From Austropuccinia psidii (lineage: Eukaryota > Basidiomycota > Pucciniomycetes > Pucciniales > Sphaerophragmiaceae): 64,000 nt of DNA. Shown piece by piece: positions 49,535 through 59,861 of this stretch; the stretch's first letter is position 1, and each line of letters starts with the position of its first letter. The stretch covers positions 45,041,967-45,105,966 of the forward strand of contig JALGQZ010000009.1 in NCBI GenBank assembly GCA_023105745.1, in the 5' to 3' direction. The notes below the pieces were generated by a model, which was not told the origin of the DNA, did no database searches, and saw nothing but the letters and a program-made list of their open reading frames with translations. Position numbers and translations under genes: made by a program.

Positions 49535-50268
49535 GATTTCAGGAATAAAAAATTAAAATAAATGAATAAAATTGAAATTTTCTTGAAGTACAGAATCAAC
49601 AATCAAATCTTGAGGAAATCAATGAATCAATTAAAACCTTCAGGTATGTCAATCAACCAAAAGAAAATGAGTCTTCAAGTCAAAATCAATATCAATGAAA
49701 ATCTTGAAGTCAATAAAATCAATTAATCAAAATCAATAAAAATCAAATCTTGCAGAAACGATCAATCAGTCAAATGAATTCTTGAATCAAAATCAATTTA
49801 TGTCAATTCTTGATGTGAAATTCAACAAAATCAATGAAGATCTTCAGGTCAGTCAATTTTCTTGAAGTCAATGTCAATTATATCAAATCAGTCAATTAAA
49901 TCAATTATGAAGTGAATTCTTCCTGAAAATAAAAATTCTTGAGGAATAAGTCAAATTGATTTCTTGATATGAAGAACGCGTCTGAACAATCTGATGAATA
50001 ATCTGAAAATCAAAATGATAAAACGCCTGAATTAAGGATAAAATGAGATTGATGATTGAGATTAAGATTGAAAAAGATAAACAAAAATAAGATTTGGGTC
50101 AGCTTTCAGTTTTCAGAATGAAGGATGAATGAGAGAAAATTGAGAGGTGACAAAGAATCACTAAATTCATAAGCATTAAAGAGTCATAATTTCGATGAAT
50201 GAATGAAATGGATGAATAATGAATGAATAAAATGATGAAGAATGAATTAATAGAATGAAATAAATTAT
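49535..50268 (-). other. Leader of element D
   Basis: About 735 bp, non-coding, dominated on the minus strand by irregular TTGATT and CTTCAAGA words. The B leader has the same composition, so it is a family feature. Confidence 0.65.
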
Positions 50269-50284
50269 GAGTTAATTAATATAA
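50269..50284 (-). other. Putative self-priming site of element D
   Basis: On the minus strand TTATATTAATTAACTC follows the LTR directly. It can pair with GTTAATTAATATA in the same LTR (minus strand of 24759-24771; 12 of these bases in the 5' LTR near 60970). No tRNA-type TGG site is present. Confidence 0.6.
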
Positions 50285-50298
50285 TGTCACAGGGGCTC
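50285..50298 (-). repeat. Element D 5' LTR, 14-bp end piece
   Basis: TGTCACAGGGGCTC is the inner terminus of D's 5' LTR, cut off by element B. The last five bases are the B target duplication GGCTC. Confidence 0.85.
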
Positions 50299-51065
50299 TG
50301 TAACAACCATCCATCAGGGGTAAGGGTATTCATTCATACACCCACTCAAACACCCCAAATCGGCAAATCCAGTATCTCCATCAGCATGCAGTTTCAGCAA
50401 TCTTTATTCTGAAAAATGCATACAGCTTGGTACCTCAATACAGCCTGTCAATACCTGTACAGGCTGGATTCACCCAATACAGTTTCAATACACCAATATG
50501 GAACTGTATGATCACTCAAATACACCACACCTCTTGTACAGGTTCTGTACAGCTGTACAGGACCTGTATTGGCCAGACTCAATTCAAATCATCAAGTATT
50601 CTCATGAAAACTCTTCCTCTGGATCAGGGCTGGTGATTCTCACATATACCAGCCCCTCTTCCTCCCCCTGGGGACTTTTCCCCAGTTAATTAATTTAGTT
50701 GATTTATTATTATCTGAATATTCTTATCCTTATATTTTGGGTATTATATTTATTTAATCTTAAGTTAGTCTTTGCCTTTTTTCTTTCTTCGCCTGTACAG
50801 TATGAGTTGGGTGGCCATATCCTTATTAACCCTTCTCTTTCCATTCTGACAGGTTGAAACAGTGGACTTGGACTTGTTTGTGGTTGGCTCTTCTGTTTCT
50901 TATTCTTATTTCTTTTGTTGCTGCTTTTCTTATATTCATTCTTTTAGTAATTCATCTCTAACACTCTTAAGTGTATCTCATCTTATCTTATCTTTGAGCC
51001 CTCCATAAGTGAGTCCCAGTTTACTGAGTGCCAGGCCCTCTTCACTTCGAAGAGCCCCTGTGACA
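50299..51065 (+). repeat. 5' LTR of element B
   Basis: TGTAACAACC...CTGTGACA. Palindrome CTGTACAGCTGTACAG at 50545-50560. A short inverted repeat CTGGGGA...TCCCCAG (50669-50686) ends where the proposed transcript start and self-primer AGTTAATTAATTTA (50684-50697) begin. Confidence 0.94.
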
Positions 51066-51066
51066 T

Positions 51067-51080
51067 TAAATTAATTAACT
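51067..51080 (+). other. Putative self-priming site of element B
   Basis: TAAATTAATTAACT, one base after the 5' LTR, is the exact complement of AGTTAATTAATTTA inside the LTR. This is the arrangement used by Tf1-type elements, which prime from their own 5' transcript end. Confidence 0.65.
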
Positions 51081-51767
51081 CATATTTGATTCTTTCTTTT
51101 CATTCATTATATTCATTTCTCTCATTCATCAATTATGATTCCTTTTATGATTTAATGATCTTAATGATTATGAATTTTTCTTTCTCATCATTTTTCATCT
51201 CATTCATTTCATTCTCATGAAAATTGATTCTTTTTCTTTTCTTAATCATTGCTGACCATTTCATCACTTCATTTTATTTTATCAATCAAATTTTTTCTGT
51301 GTTCTTATTCAGGTTTTATCTAGGAATTATTGATTGGTTTAATTGATTGGATTATTCATTGGGATTCATTTGGGTTATTGATTCAGGATTTATTGGATTT
51401 ATTGACTTTGAAATCTCAAGATATTGATTGATCCTCAAGAATTTATTTTGATTTATTGATTGACTTGACTCATCAAGATATTGAATTGATTTCTGAAGAT
51501 TTTGAATTGATTGATTGATTCCTCAAGACCTTGATTTCATATTGAAGACACTGAATTATTGATTTATTGATTATTGATTTACTCAAGATTATTGATATTT
51601 GATTTGATTTGATTGTTGATTGATTGAATTTATTTGACTGTTGATTGAATTTGATTCCTCAAGATTTGAATTGATTCCTCAAGATTCATGAAGACTTTAT
51701 TGTGATTGATTTGGCCAAATTTGATTATTCTTCTTAATACCATCAAGTTATTTTAATTCTTTTCATA
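51081..51767 (+). other. Leader of element B
   Basis: Non-coding, about 690 bp. From about 51330 it consists of irregular TTGATT and CTCAAGA words, as in the D leader (opposite strand, 49535-50268). Confidence 0.65.
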
Positions 51768-53129
51768 ATGCCAGTCCAGCATAGCCCCCCAGCAAAGAAT
51801 ACTAGATCCCAGAAAATTCCAGCTGTTCTCACTCCTACACCAAGGGCTCCTCTTGACCGCACACCATCAGTTCATCAACTGAGTGCAAACTTGGACAGAG
51901 GACCACCAATGGAAGGAGCAGCACCCTCAAGAAGAGGTGGAATGAAATCTAGAAGATCAAGATCCTTTTCTGGACTTTTGGGTGGCTACCCTGGCATGTC
52001 TGAAGGTGCAAGAGCAAGATTAGGGGAAGTTGAAGATGAAGAGGGGGAAGAGTCTGTGGAAGAGGAAGATTCTGGGGAAACTGAAGTGGCAGATGCCTTG
52101 GCAAATGCTCCAGAGGTACCTCAGGGTTCTAATCTAGCCCTTTCTAGTCAACCTCTTGTTTCTCAAACTGATCCAAGTCTCCTCAAGATGATGGAGCAGA
52201 TGACTCAATTCATGGGACAACTCACTCAAGCAGTTGCCCCCAGGGACAATTCCAAAGCCCCTGCTTTCAAGACTCCATCCATGAAGGCACCTGATTCTTT
52301 TGATGGTACTCAAGCTCATAAGTTGAGAGGATTTATCCAATCCTGTCAACTAATTTTCCATAATGATCCAGCAAACTTCTTCTCAGACAGGAAGAAGGTT
52401 TTGTACTCAACTTCTTTTCTTACTGGTAGAGCTGGCAAATGGATTGAACCCTACCTCTCAAATATTTCCAATGAAGACCCTTCCTACCTCCTCAATAATT
52501 GGCCATTGTTTGAATCTCAATTATTCACTCTGTTTGGTGACCCCAATGAAGTCAGGAAAGCTGAACAAGAGTTGGACAATTTGAGGATGAAGGAAAGTGG
52601 TCATGTTTCCTTGTACATAGCAGATTTCAGAATCTTAATGTCAAGAATTGGAGATTGGGGGGAAAGAGCTTATATCCATGTTTACAGAAGAGGATTGGCA
52701 TCAAGATTATTGGATCAGTTGGTTTCTCACCCCGGAACTTTTGACACTCTTCAAGAACTTATGGATGTCACTTTAGAATTAGACACAAGATATCATGAGA
52801 GGCAAAAGGAAAAGGGTGGCAATCAAGAAAAGAAGCCTCCAGTCATTGGATCCAATCAGTCTAGGCCTCCTCAAAACTCATCTTCAAAGAGGCCTCACCA
52901 GAAGAAGAATAAGAAGGGCAAGCAATTTCAATCTTCAAAGGACAAACCCCATGCTGCTCTCCTCAATAAGGACAATAAATTAATCGGTTCTGAAAAGGAG
53001 AGGAGGATTCAAGCAGGGTTGTGTACTTATTGTGGTGGCAAGCACCCAATTGAAAAATGCTTCAAGAGACCTCAGAACAAGCCTGGGTCATCATCAAGAG
53101 GCTTCCCTAGCAAGCAGGGAAAAGCCTGA
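51768..53129 (+). CDS. Element B Gag
   Basis: An uninterrupted 453-codon frame starting MPVQHSPPAKNTRSQ. An acidic segment at about 86-110 is followed by the Gag core at about 165-335 (FKTPSMKAPDSFDGTQ, WIEPYLSNIS, LFTLFGDPNEVRKAE, RGLASRLLDQL) and a basic linker. A zinc knuckle CTYCGGKHPIEKC near 420 has CX2CX3HX4C spacing, one residue shorter than the usual CX4H. The frame ends after the GGGAAAA heptamer at 53117-53123, giving a -1 passage into pol. The protein should form the particle shell. Confidence 0.93.
   Translation: MPVQHSPPAKNTRSQKIPAVLTPTPRAPLDRTPSVHQLSANLDRGPPMEGAAPSRRGGMKSRRSRSFSGLLGGYPGMSEGARARLGEVEDEEGEESVEEEDSGETEVADALANAPEVPQGSNLALSSQPLVSQTDPSLLKMMEQMTQFMGQLTQAVAPRDNSKAPAFKTPSMKAPDSFDGTQAHKLRGFIQSCQLIFHNDPANFFSDRKKVLYSTSFLTGRAGKWIEPYLSNISNEDPSYLLNNWPLFESQLFTLFGDPNEVRKAEQELDNLRMKESGHVSLYIADFRILMSRIGDWGERAYIHVYRRGLASRLLDQLVSHPGTFDTLQELMDVTLELDTRYHERQKEKGGNQEKKPPVIGSNQSRPPQNSSSKRPHQKKNKKGKQFQSSKDKPHAALLNKDNKLIGSEKERRIQAGLCTYCGGKHPIEKCFKRPQNKPGSSSRGFPSKQGKA
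53117..53123 (+). promoter_or_regulatory. -1 frameshift heptamer between gag and pol
   Basis: G GGA AAA in the gag frame fits the X XXY YYZ rule and lies four bases before the gag stop. The pol frame is open from 53111. The same heptamer and overlap occur in element D. I did not fold the downstream RNA. Confidence 0.65.
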
Positions 53130-53143
53130 GTGGGAATCATGAT

Positions 53144-56100
53144 GTGTTCAATGGTTCTCACTTATTTCCTTCAACAGCACAATTGTGCACTCTGAATACT
53201 AGTGTCAAGAAATCTTTAAAATTTCTTATTTTTTCTTCAATCTCTGATATTTTTTATAGTATTCTCATTGATTCTGGTGCTACAAACTCTTTTATTGCAA
53301 AGAATTTTGTTCTCAAGTACTCATTGACTCTGTCAGAGCTCCCTGAAAAGATTCCTCTTTTCATTTTGGATTCTAATGAATCCCCTGCCTTGTTCATCAC
53401 CCATTATACCAAGTGGGTAGTTGACTTGCCTTCCTTCCCAAGCTTTGAATGGGATTTCTTTATCATAGATTCACCCAAAGGAGAAGACCTGATATTGGGC
53501 TATGATTTCCTTTACCATTTCAATCCCATTATTGATTGGAAAAATGGATTGATCACCTATGATTCTAATCATAAGGATTCTAGTGGTATTACTCCTTCTA
53601 CTAGTAATGACTTATCCACTGCTGTCAACAGTGTTGCTCTGGCTGGTGAACTTAAGACATCTTCCATCCCTTCTTCTGTCCATATCCCTTCCATAATTCC
53701 CTCTCAGTCATTACTTCCATCAAGAGATGAAGTCTTCAAAGAGATAAAGGATGTTGGAGAAGATGTTGCCATATCTTCACTTCATCTCTTCCAAGGGGAT
53801 ATGGACCTTCCTCCCTTATCCTTTCATGCATCCCTGGAGGAGCAGTGGGATGAGGAGGAAGAGCCAGAAGAAATTGAAACTGTGCTGAAGGTTGTTCCTC
53901 CTGCTTATCACCATTATTTGGATGTATTCTCCAAGGTGAAAGCAGAGAAACTTCCTCCACACCGCGCCTGTGATCACCATATCGAATTGGAGGGTCTTCT
54001 ACCTCCAATTGGTGTTATCTACTCATTATCAAATCAAGAGTCAGAAACACTGCGGGCCTACATTTCAGAGAATGTAGAGAAAGGTTTCATTAGACCAAGC
54101 TCCTCTTCAACAGGAGCACCTGTCCTTTTTGTCAAGAAAAAGGATGGAGGTCTTCGTTTGTGTGTTGACTACCGCAAACTCAATGCTGTCACTAGGAAGA
54201 ACAGATACCCTGTTCCTCCTATGAACCAGCTCCTTACCGTATTCAACGGGTCCACTATCTTCTCCAAGATAGATTTGCGTGGTGCATATAACCTTCTGAG
54301 AATCAAAGAGGGGGATGAGCACTTAACTGCCTTTAGAACCAAATATGGTAGTTATGAGTATTTGGTCATGCCATTTGGTTTGACCAATGCTCCTGCTTCT
54401 TTCCAGAATCTGGTAAACGATATATTTGCAGATTTCTTGGATGTGTTTGTTGTGGTTTATTTAGATGACATTATGGTCTTTTCCAGTTCTGAGGAGGAAC
54501 ATGTCAAGCATGTGGCCTCTGTCCTCCAAAGACTGAGGGACAATAATCTGTTTGCCAAAGCCTCCAAGTGTGTATTCCATGCCTCAAGTGTGGAATACTT
54601 GGGCTATGTTGTTTCAAGTGATGGCCTCAAGATGGATTCTTCAAAGGTTCAGCAAATCCTCAATTGGCCTCAGCCCAGAAACATCAAGGCTCTTCAATCT
54701 TTTCTAGGCTTCGCCAATTTTTATCGACGTTTCATTAAAAATTATTCTAAAAAAATCACTTCTCTCACTTCCCTCCTTAAAAAAGATTCTCCCTTCATCT
54801 TCAATGAGGAAGCTCTTAGTCAGTTTCAAGCACTCAAAGAAGCTTTCACCTCTGCTCCTATCTTATCTCACTTTAATCCTTCTCTACCTACTATAGTAGA
54901 GACTGATGCTTCTGATTATGCATTGGGCGCCGTACTGAGTCAGGTGAATGACTCTGGAAAGCATCCCATTGCATTTGATAGTCGCAAGCTCTTACCAGCT
55001 GAGCTCAACTATGAGATTCATGACAAGGAACTCCTTGGCATAGTTTGGGCTCTCAAGCGCTGGAGGGCATTTCTTCTTTCTCTTTCCAATTCTTTTGAGG
55101 TCTTGACAGACCACTCTTCCTTGCAGTATTTCATGTCTTCCAAAGTTCTTACTCGTCGTCAGGCCCGCTGGGCTGAGTTTCTCTCTGAGTTTCATTTCAC
55201 TATCACTTACCGCCCAGGCAGGCTGGCCACTTTACCAGATGCCTTGTCACGTCGGGAGGACGTGTACCCAGAGAGGGGGGTGGACTTCATCATCAAGAAT
55301 CCTCAAAATCTTCATCAAGTTCTTAAGCAAGATGGGATTCAGGAGTCAAGATTCTTCTCAATCAAAGTGGAAATTTTCTCAGATCTAGTGGACAAGATTC
55401 AAAAAGAAGTATGGCAAGAAAAAGACTATAAAGAAATACTCAAGCAACTAGCAAGAGGTGAATCAGTTCCAGATTATTCTCTTGAACCTCAAGCCAAGTT
55501 ATTATTATTCAAAGATAGAGTGGTAATCCCAAGCAATGAAGAACTTCAACTCAATATTCTTCAAAAGCGTCATGACTCACCATTGGCTGGCCATCCTGGC
55601 CAGGAGAAGACCCTCAAGCTCATCAAGAGGGATTTTTATTGGGCTGGCATGAATCAATTTATCAAGGACTATGTGTCCTCATGTCAGCAATGTTCAAGAA
55701 ACAAGAACATTCACCACAAGAAGTTTGGATTACTCAAGCCTCTTTCAATTCCGTCTGGTCCTTGGAATTCATTATCAATGGACTTTATCACTCAATTGCC
55801 ACTGTCCAACAACTTTGATTCAATTTTAGTAGTTGTGGACAGATTCTCAAAAATGGCAATCTTCATTCCAACTTATGGCACAATCACTGCTCTGGATTTA
55901 GCTCAAATATTCATTAGCCATGTATTTTCCAAGCATGGACTCCCAGTCAGTATTGTCAGTGATAGAGGATCCTTATTTGTTTCATCATTCTGGACTCAAT
56001 TGTGTCAGCAGCTCAAGATATCAAGAGATCTTTCAACTGCCTTTCACCCTGAAACAGATGGACAGACAGAGAGGGTAAATCAGATACTAGAACAGTACCT

Positions 56101-56845
56101 TTGGATGTATGTCGGCTATCATCAAGATGACTGGCACACCTGGCTCCCTCTGGCTGAATTTGCCTATAATAATTCAGAACATTCATCAACCAAGCAATAA
56201 CCTTTTTTCACCATTTATGGAAGAAATCCCAGTTTTGACTCAATCCATATTTCTCAAGACTCACCTGCTGGAAAGTTATCAACAAAACTCCAATCAGTAC
56301 AGCAAGTTGTCAAAGAGGAATTAGAGTCAGCAATAAGGAGATTCAAGAAGTATGCAGATAGAAATAGGGCAATTCCACCTGATTTCCAACCTGGGGACAA
56401 AGTATGGCTAGCTTCCAAGAACATCAAGACAACAAGACCCACCAAGAAATTATCAGAAAGATGGTTGGGACCCTTTGAAGTTCTGAAGAAGATTGGCAGC
56501 CACGCATATCACCTCAAGTTGCCTCAGAAATGGAAGACAGTTCACCCTGTATTCCATGTGTCCTTATTAGAACCAGTCAAGCATTCAACTATCCCAAATC
56601 GTCATCAATTGCCGCCACCACCAGTTCTAGTGGAGGAGCAAGAAGAATGGGAAGTGGCTCAGGTTCTGGACTCAAAACTCAAGAGAGGTAAATTATGGTA
56701 TCTTGTAGAGTGGAAAGGATTCAGTGAAGACCCAGAAAGAACCACTTGGGAACCATCTTCCAACCTTACCAACTCACCAGACCTTGTCAGGGATTTTCAC
56801 TCATTGTATCCAGACAAGCCTGGTCCAAATACCTCAAGAGTTTGA
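53144..56845 (+). pseudogene. Element B Pol (PR-RT-RNase H-IN-chromodomain, one stop)
   Basis: One frame of about 1230 codons broken only by TAA at 56198-56200; it is open upstream to 53111. Numbered from 53144: protease LIDSGATNSF at about 42; RT about 270-450 with KKDGGLRLCVDYRKLN and YLDD at 439-442; RNase H ETDASDYALG near 587; integrase zinc region HDSPLAGHPG ... CQQC near 810-850; catalytic regions MDFITQLP, VSDRGS and ETDGQTE. After the stop come the GPF-like segment (WLGPFEVLKKIG, HPVFHVSLLEP) and a chromodomain (EWEVAQVLDSKLKRGK, YLVEWKGF, TWEP) at 56648-56800. All catalytic residues that I can check are present. Confidence 0.93.
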
Positions 56846-57614
56846 TTTATGGTGCGTGGTGGGGAGAAGAAGTTATGAAAGTAAGTTCCTCTCCTGGCAT
56901 GCACCTTTAAGGGGGTATTCTACCCATATGTTGTTGTAAGCATCACCTTGGCCACCTTGTGAGCACTTGTCATTTCTTTGGACAGGTTCAGGAAGCATAC
57001 AACATCAATACCCTCCATTTGGACCTTATCAAGATATGGCCCAATGTTTTCTTTATTTATTTTTCATTTCTTTCTTTATTATCATCTCATTTTACGCCAA
57101 TCATCATAATTCAAGACATTCATTTACTTCAAGTCATTATGGCAATTCTTTTCATAAGTCATTTATGGCAATTCAACTCAGAAGTCATTTATGGCAAGTT
57201 ATTTCAAGTTTATGGTGCTTGGTGGGGAGTGGAAGTTATGAAAGTAAGTTCCATCTCCTGGTATGCATCCCTGAGGGTTCTACTTCTTGTAAAACATTAC
57301 CTTGGCCACTCTGTGAGCATCAAAATGCTTGGTTTTCCTTTTTTCAGACTTATTGGCCAAAATCAAGCAACTCACCACAAGAAGGACCAACCATCAGGAT
57401 TTTTCTTTATTTTCTTTCTTTACTCTCATTTTCTCTTATTCTTTTATTTTCTTTCTTTCTTTACTTGTATAATTTTCTTTCTTTTATTTCTTTAAAGCAG
57501 CAGCATCCCCTCCCCAAATCATGTATTGGGAGGTTCCATTATTTTTTTTTCATTTTTTAGTAGTTATAAGAGTGGGGATAGAAGGCAAGCCAAACACAAA
57601 CAAGGAAAAGGAAA
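56846..57614 (+). repeat. Duplicated 3' block of element B
   Basis: Two units about 361 bp apart, each with ATGGTGCKTGGTGGGGAG, GAAAGTAAGT (GTAAGT at 56881-56886 and 57244-57249), CTCCTGG and a CTTGGCCAC...TGTGAGCA segment. No convincing plus-strand protein is encoded. The unit is also duplicated in D and present in H. Confidence 0.7.
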
Positions 57615-58855
57615 CTAGTTATCTCTACCCAAGTCATCCAAAGTTCTCTGGAAATCATTTATCAACTCATCTTCATACCAGGCAAATTTTGCAGCCATTT
57701 CTTCAGAAGCAGTACCTGGAATCGTCCTGTCATTGGCATACATAATCACCTCTCTGCTATTTCTATCAACTCTCCTGAACAATCTGGCCACAGCATCTTG
57801 ATTTTCACTAGCCGCGTTGGGATCTTCTCTGGTAACCCGGATAGGCCAACGTTCTCTTCTTTGGAATACTTGAGCGGCAGGAAACGGCAAAGGGGACAAT
57901 CCATCCCTTCTTCTGCTGGAGCTGGCCACAGGTTGGAGTTGACGGGAGGTGTTTATGGGTGAGTTTCTGGGCTGTTGAACTGGAGATGGTCTTACTGCTG
58001 GATTCAAGGCAGGCCTGGTGGTGTGGGAAGTAGTTGGTGATGGAGGAGGAAGGGTTGTAGGAATTGAAGCAAGCATTGGTTGGAAGGTTCTTGGAGTGCT
58101 GGAAATCACTTGGCTTTGGAATCTGTGGTTGGCAAGAGGTTGAGAAGAGGAATTGCTGGATGGATGGCCACTTGAATGAGGGATAACTTGAACTTCTTCA
58201 CCATCCAACTCATCACTTCCTTCAGCATCTGGATCTGATGGGGAATCAACAATTCTTCTTAGCTTCTTCACTACTTTCACCACTCCATCAGCATTGGTCC
58301 TTGAAATGGGAATTTCTGAGCTGTAGTGGATGGGCCTACCACCAATTGGAATGGGCCCTCCAACATTAGTCCATCTGGCCACATCCCTCTGCCTAGAACC
58401 AGTCACTACATCAAAATATCAGCATCAATTCAACCAAGAAATGCAAATCACTCACATTGAGAAAAGCCAGAAGTGGCATCAGGGGTAGGTTCCTCAAGAA
58501 TGGGGAATTCCTGCCCATAAGGCCCATCCTTCCTACTCCATAAGTGCCTCCTCACCTGGGACAAAGTTGATCCGGTACGGCGGCAAGGCTTCTTCCCAAT
58601 AAAGCAGAAATGGCATTTTGACGATTGAGGATTGTAATGTTGAAAGCAATCCTTCCCCCTGGCCAAACACTCAGTACAGGCAGGATCAAGAACTTCAACT
58701 GCTCTGAACCCATCATATGTTTGGGAGGGGTCAAAATGGCCAGAAGACGCCATGGAGGGAGAAGACAATCGACTGAAGACGCCAGAACCATGAAGAACAG
58801 ACGGTGGCGGTGCAGAAGGGGAAGATTCAGTGAGTTCAGTCAGTTTGGAACTCAT
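57615..58855 (-). CDS. Antisense Zn2Cys6-like protein gene in element B
   Basis: Two exons on the minus strand: 58855-58456 and 58405-57615, 1191 bp in all, 396 codons plus stop. The 50-bp intron has GTGAGT...TAG and the frame is kept. The start is the first in-frame ATG after an upstream stop. Cysteines at residues 60, 63, 70, 81, 84 and 91 give CX2CX6CX10CX2CX6C, the spacing of fungal Zn(II)2Cys6 DNA-binding domains, followed by basic residues (RRTG, VRRHLWSRK). Residues about 145-330 are Ser/Pro-rich and likely disordered; the C-terminal 60 residues (RLFRRVDRNSREVIMYAND onward) look folded and are well kept in the H copy. It could be a transcription factor-like protein of the element. The cysteine spacing is seen; DNA binding and function are inference. 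Confidence 0.8.
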
Positions 58856-59204
58856 AACTGAAGAAAGTGCAAGCAGAAGATTCAAGACGTCAGAATCAAT
58901 CCACTCCACATCAAGAAAAAAAAAGTTGACTCAAGGAACTGGGGCCATAACTCAATTATGCCCCACCTCAAAGCCTCTAAGGTGAAGGTTCACACCCCTT
59001 TGGGGCTGAACTCATCACCCAGGGCCTCCCCTGCAACTTTGGGGGAGGCCAAGATCTTGATGGTCCTGGACCCCTTCAATGGATCCAGGCCATATATGGT
59101 GAAATTTGGAATGGGGCCATTTTTGGGCCCCTTGGTCACCCTGGGTCCCCAGTAAATTTGGGCCCAGGGGCTCCATTTTGGTCCTGGGGGCCTCCAATAG
59201 CCCC
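58856..59204 (-). other. Upstream region of the antisense gene
   Basis: About 350 bp between the antisense start codon and the CGG/CCG cluster. It has no open frame of note and no clear TATA box. Matching sequence lies at 22262-22570 in element H. Confidence 0.5.
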
Positions 59205-59278
59205 CACGGACCGCGGACCGCGGCGTACGGTCCACGGCCCACGGCCCACGGACCGCGGCGTACGGCCCACGGACCGTA
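59205..59278. promoter_or_regulatory. CGG/CCG-dense cluster upstream of the antisense gene
   Basis: A 74-bp CpG-dense block unlike the surrounding DNA. It includes two copies of CGGACCGCGGCGTACGG and several CCCACGG words, so CGG and CCG triplets face each other at many spacings. Zn2Cys6 proteins generally bind paired CGG triplets. A related block occurs in the D LTR (61860-61925), and a decayed one in H (22209-22250). Confidence 0.5.
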
Positions 59279-59846
59279 GGACCCCAAGACTTCAAAAAGG
59301 CCTATTATGGCCAAAAAACCCAGAAAATCAAAAAATTGCCCCAATCACCAAAACACCCAGCAAGGCCAAAAAGGCCATAAAAAGCAAGATACATCAAGAT
59401 CACTCAAGATGGAGGCCACAGTCCAAAACCCACTGGAAGGGCTTCCTGAGGCCAATTCCTTGGATCATGGGGACAAGACCCCTTGGAGGTTCATTGAATG
59501 GATTAAGTCTGGGCCAATGAGTACAAGTCATATACTCATTGGGCACCAATTTTTGAGCACAAGTACTCAATGGCCTTTATTCTGGGATATATCCCAAGGC
59601 CACATCCCAAGACATGGCTGACTGAATCAAAAGAAAGAATTGCATACTCTGGAAGGAATACTCACTCAAATTTGAAAAGAAAGGGGGGAATCAATTGAAT
59701 TTGGCAGGGAAGAAGTAATGAAGGATTTTCAGGATAATGGTCAAGAGGAAAGAAAATTAAAAAAGAAAATTTTTGAAAAAATGTGGGGATATTGAGATGC
59801 CACTCAACAGTGGCAGGGTATTATGGTGTTCAGGAGCCCACCAGTT
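59279..59846. other. 3' non-coding part of element B
   Basis: No gene. Rich in GGCCA-type words at first, then AT-rich up to the purine tract. The same order is seen reversed in H at 21643-22208. Confidence 0.5.
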
Positions 59847-59861
59847 TCAAGAGGGGGATAC
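59847..59861 (+). other. Polypurine tract of element B
   Basis: CAAGAGGGGGATAC directly before the 3' LTR. Confidence 0.8.

Noticed and set aside
53144..53146. An independent pol start codon at 53144
   Set aside because: The codon is GTG and the frame is open upstream to 53111, overlapping gag; the -1 heptamer explains expression better.
57521..57745. Small plus-strand proteins after B pol, including hydrophobic frames at 56959-57560
   Set aside because: They lie in the duplicated AT-rich 3' block, overlap each other, and are not kept as frames in D or H.
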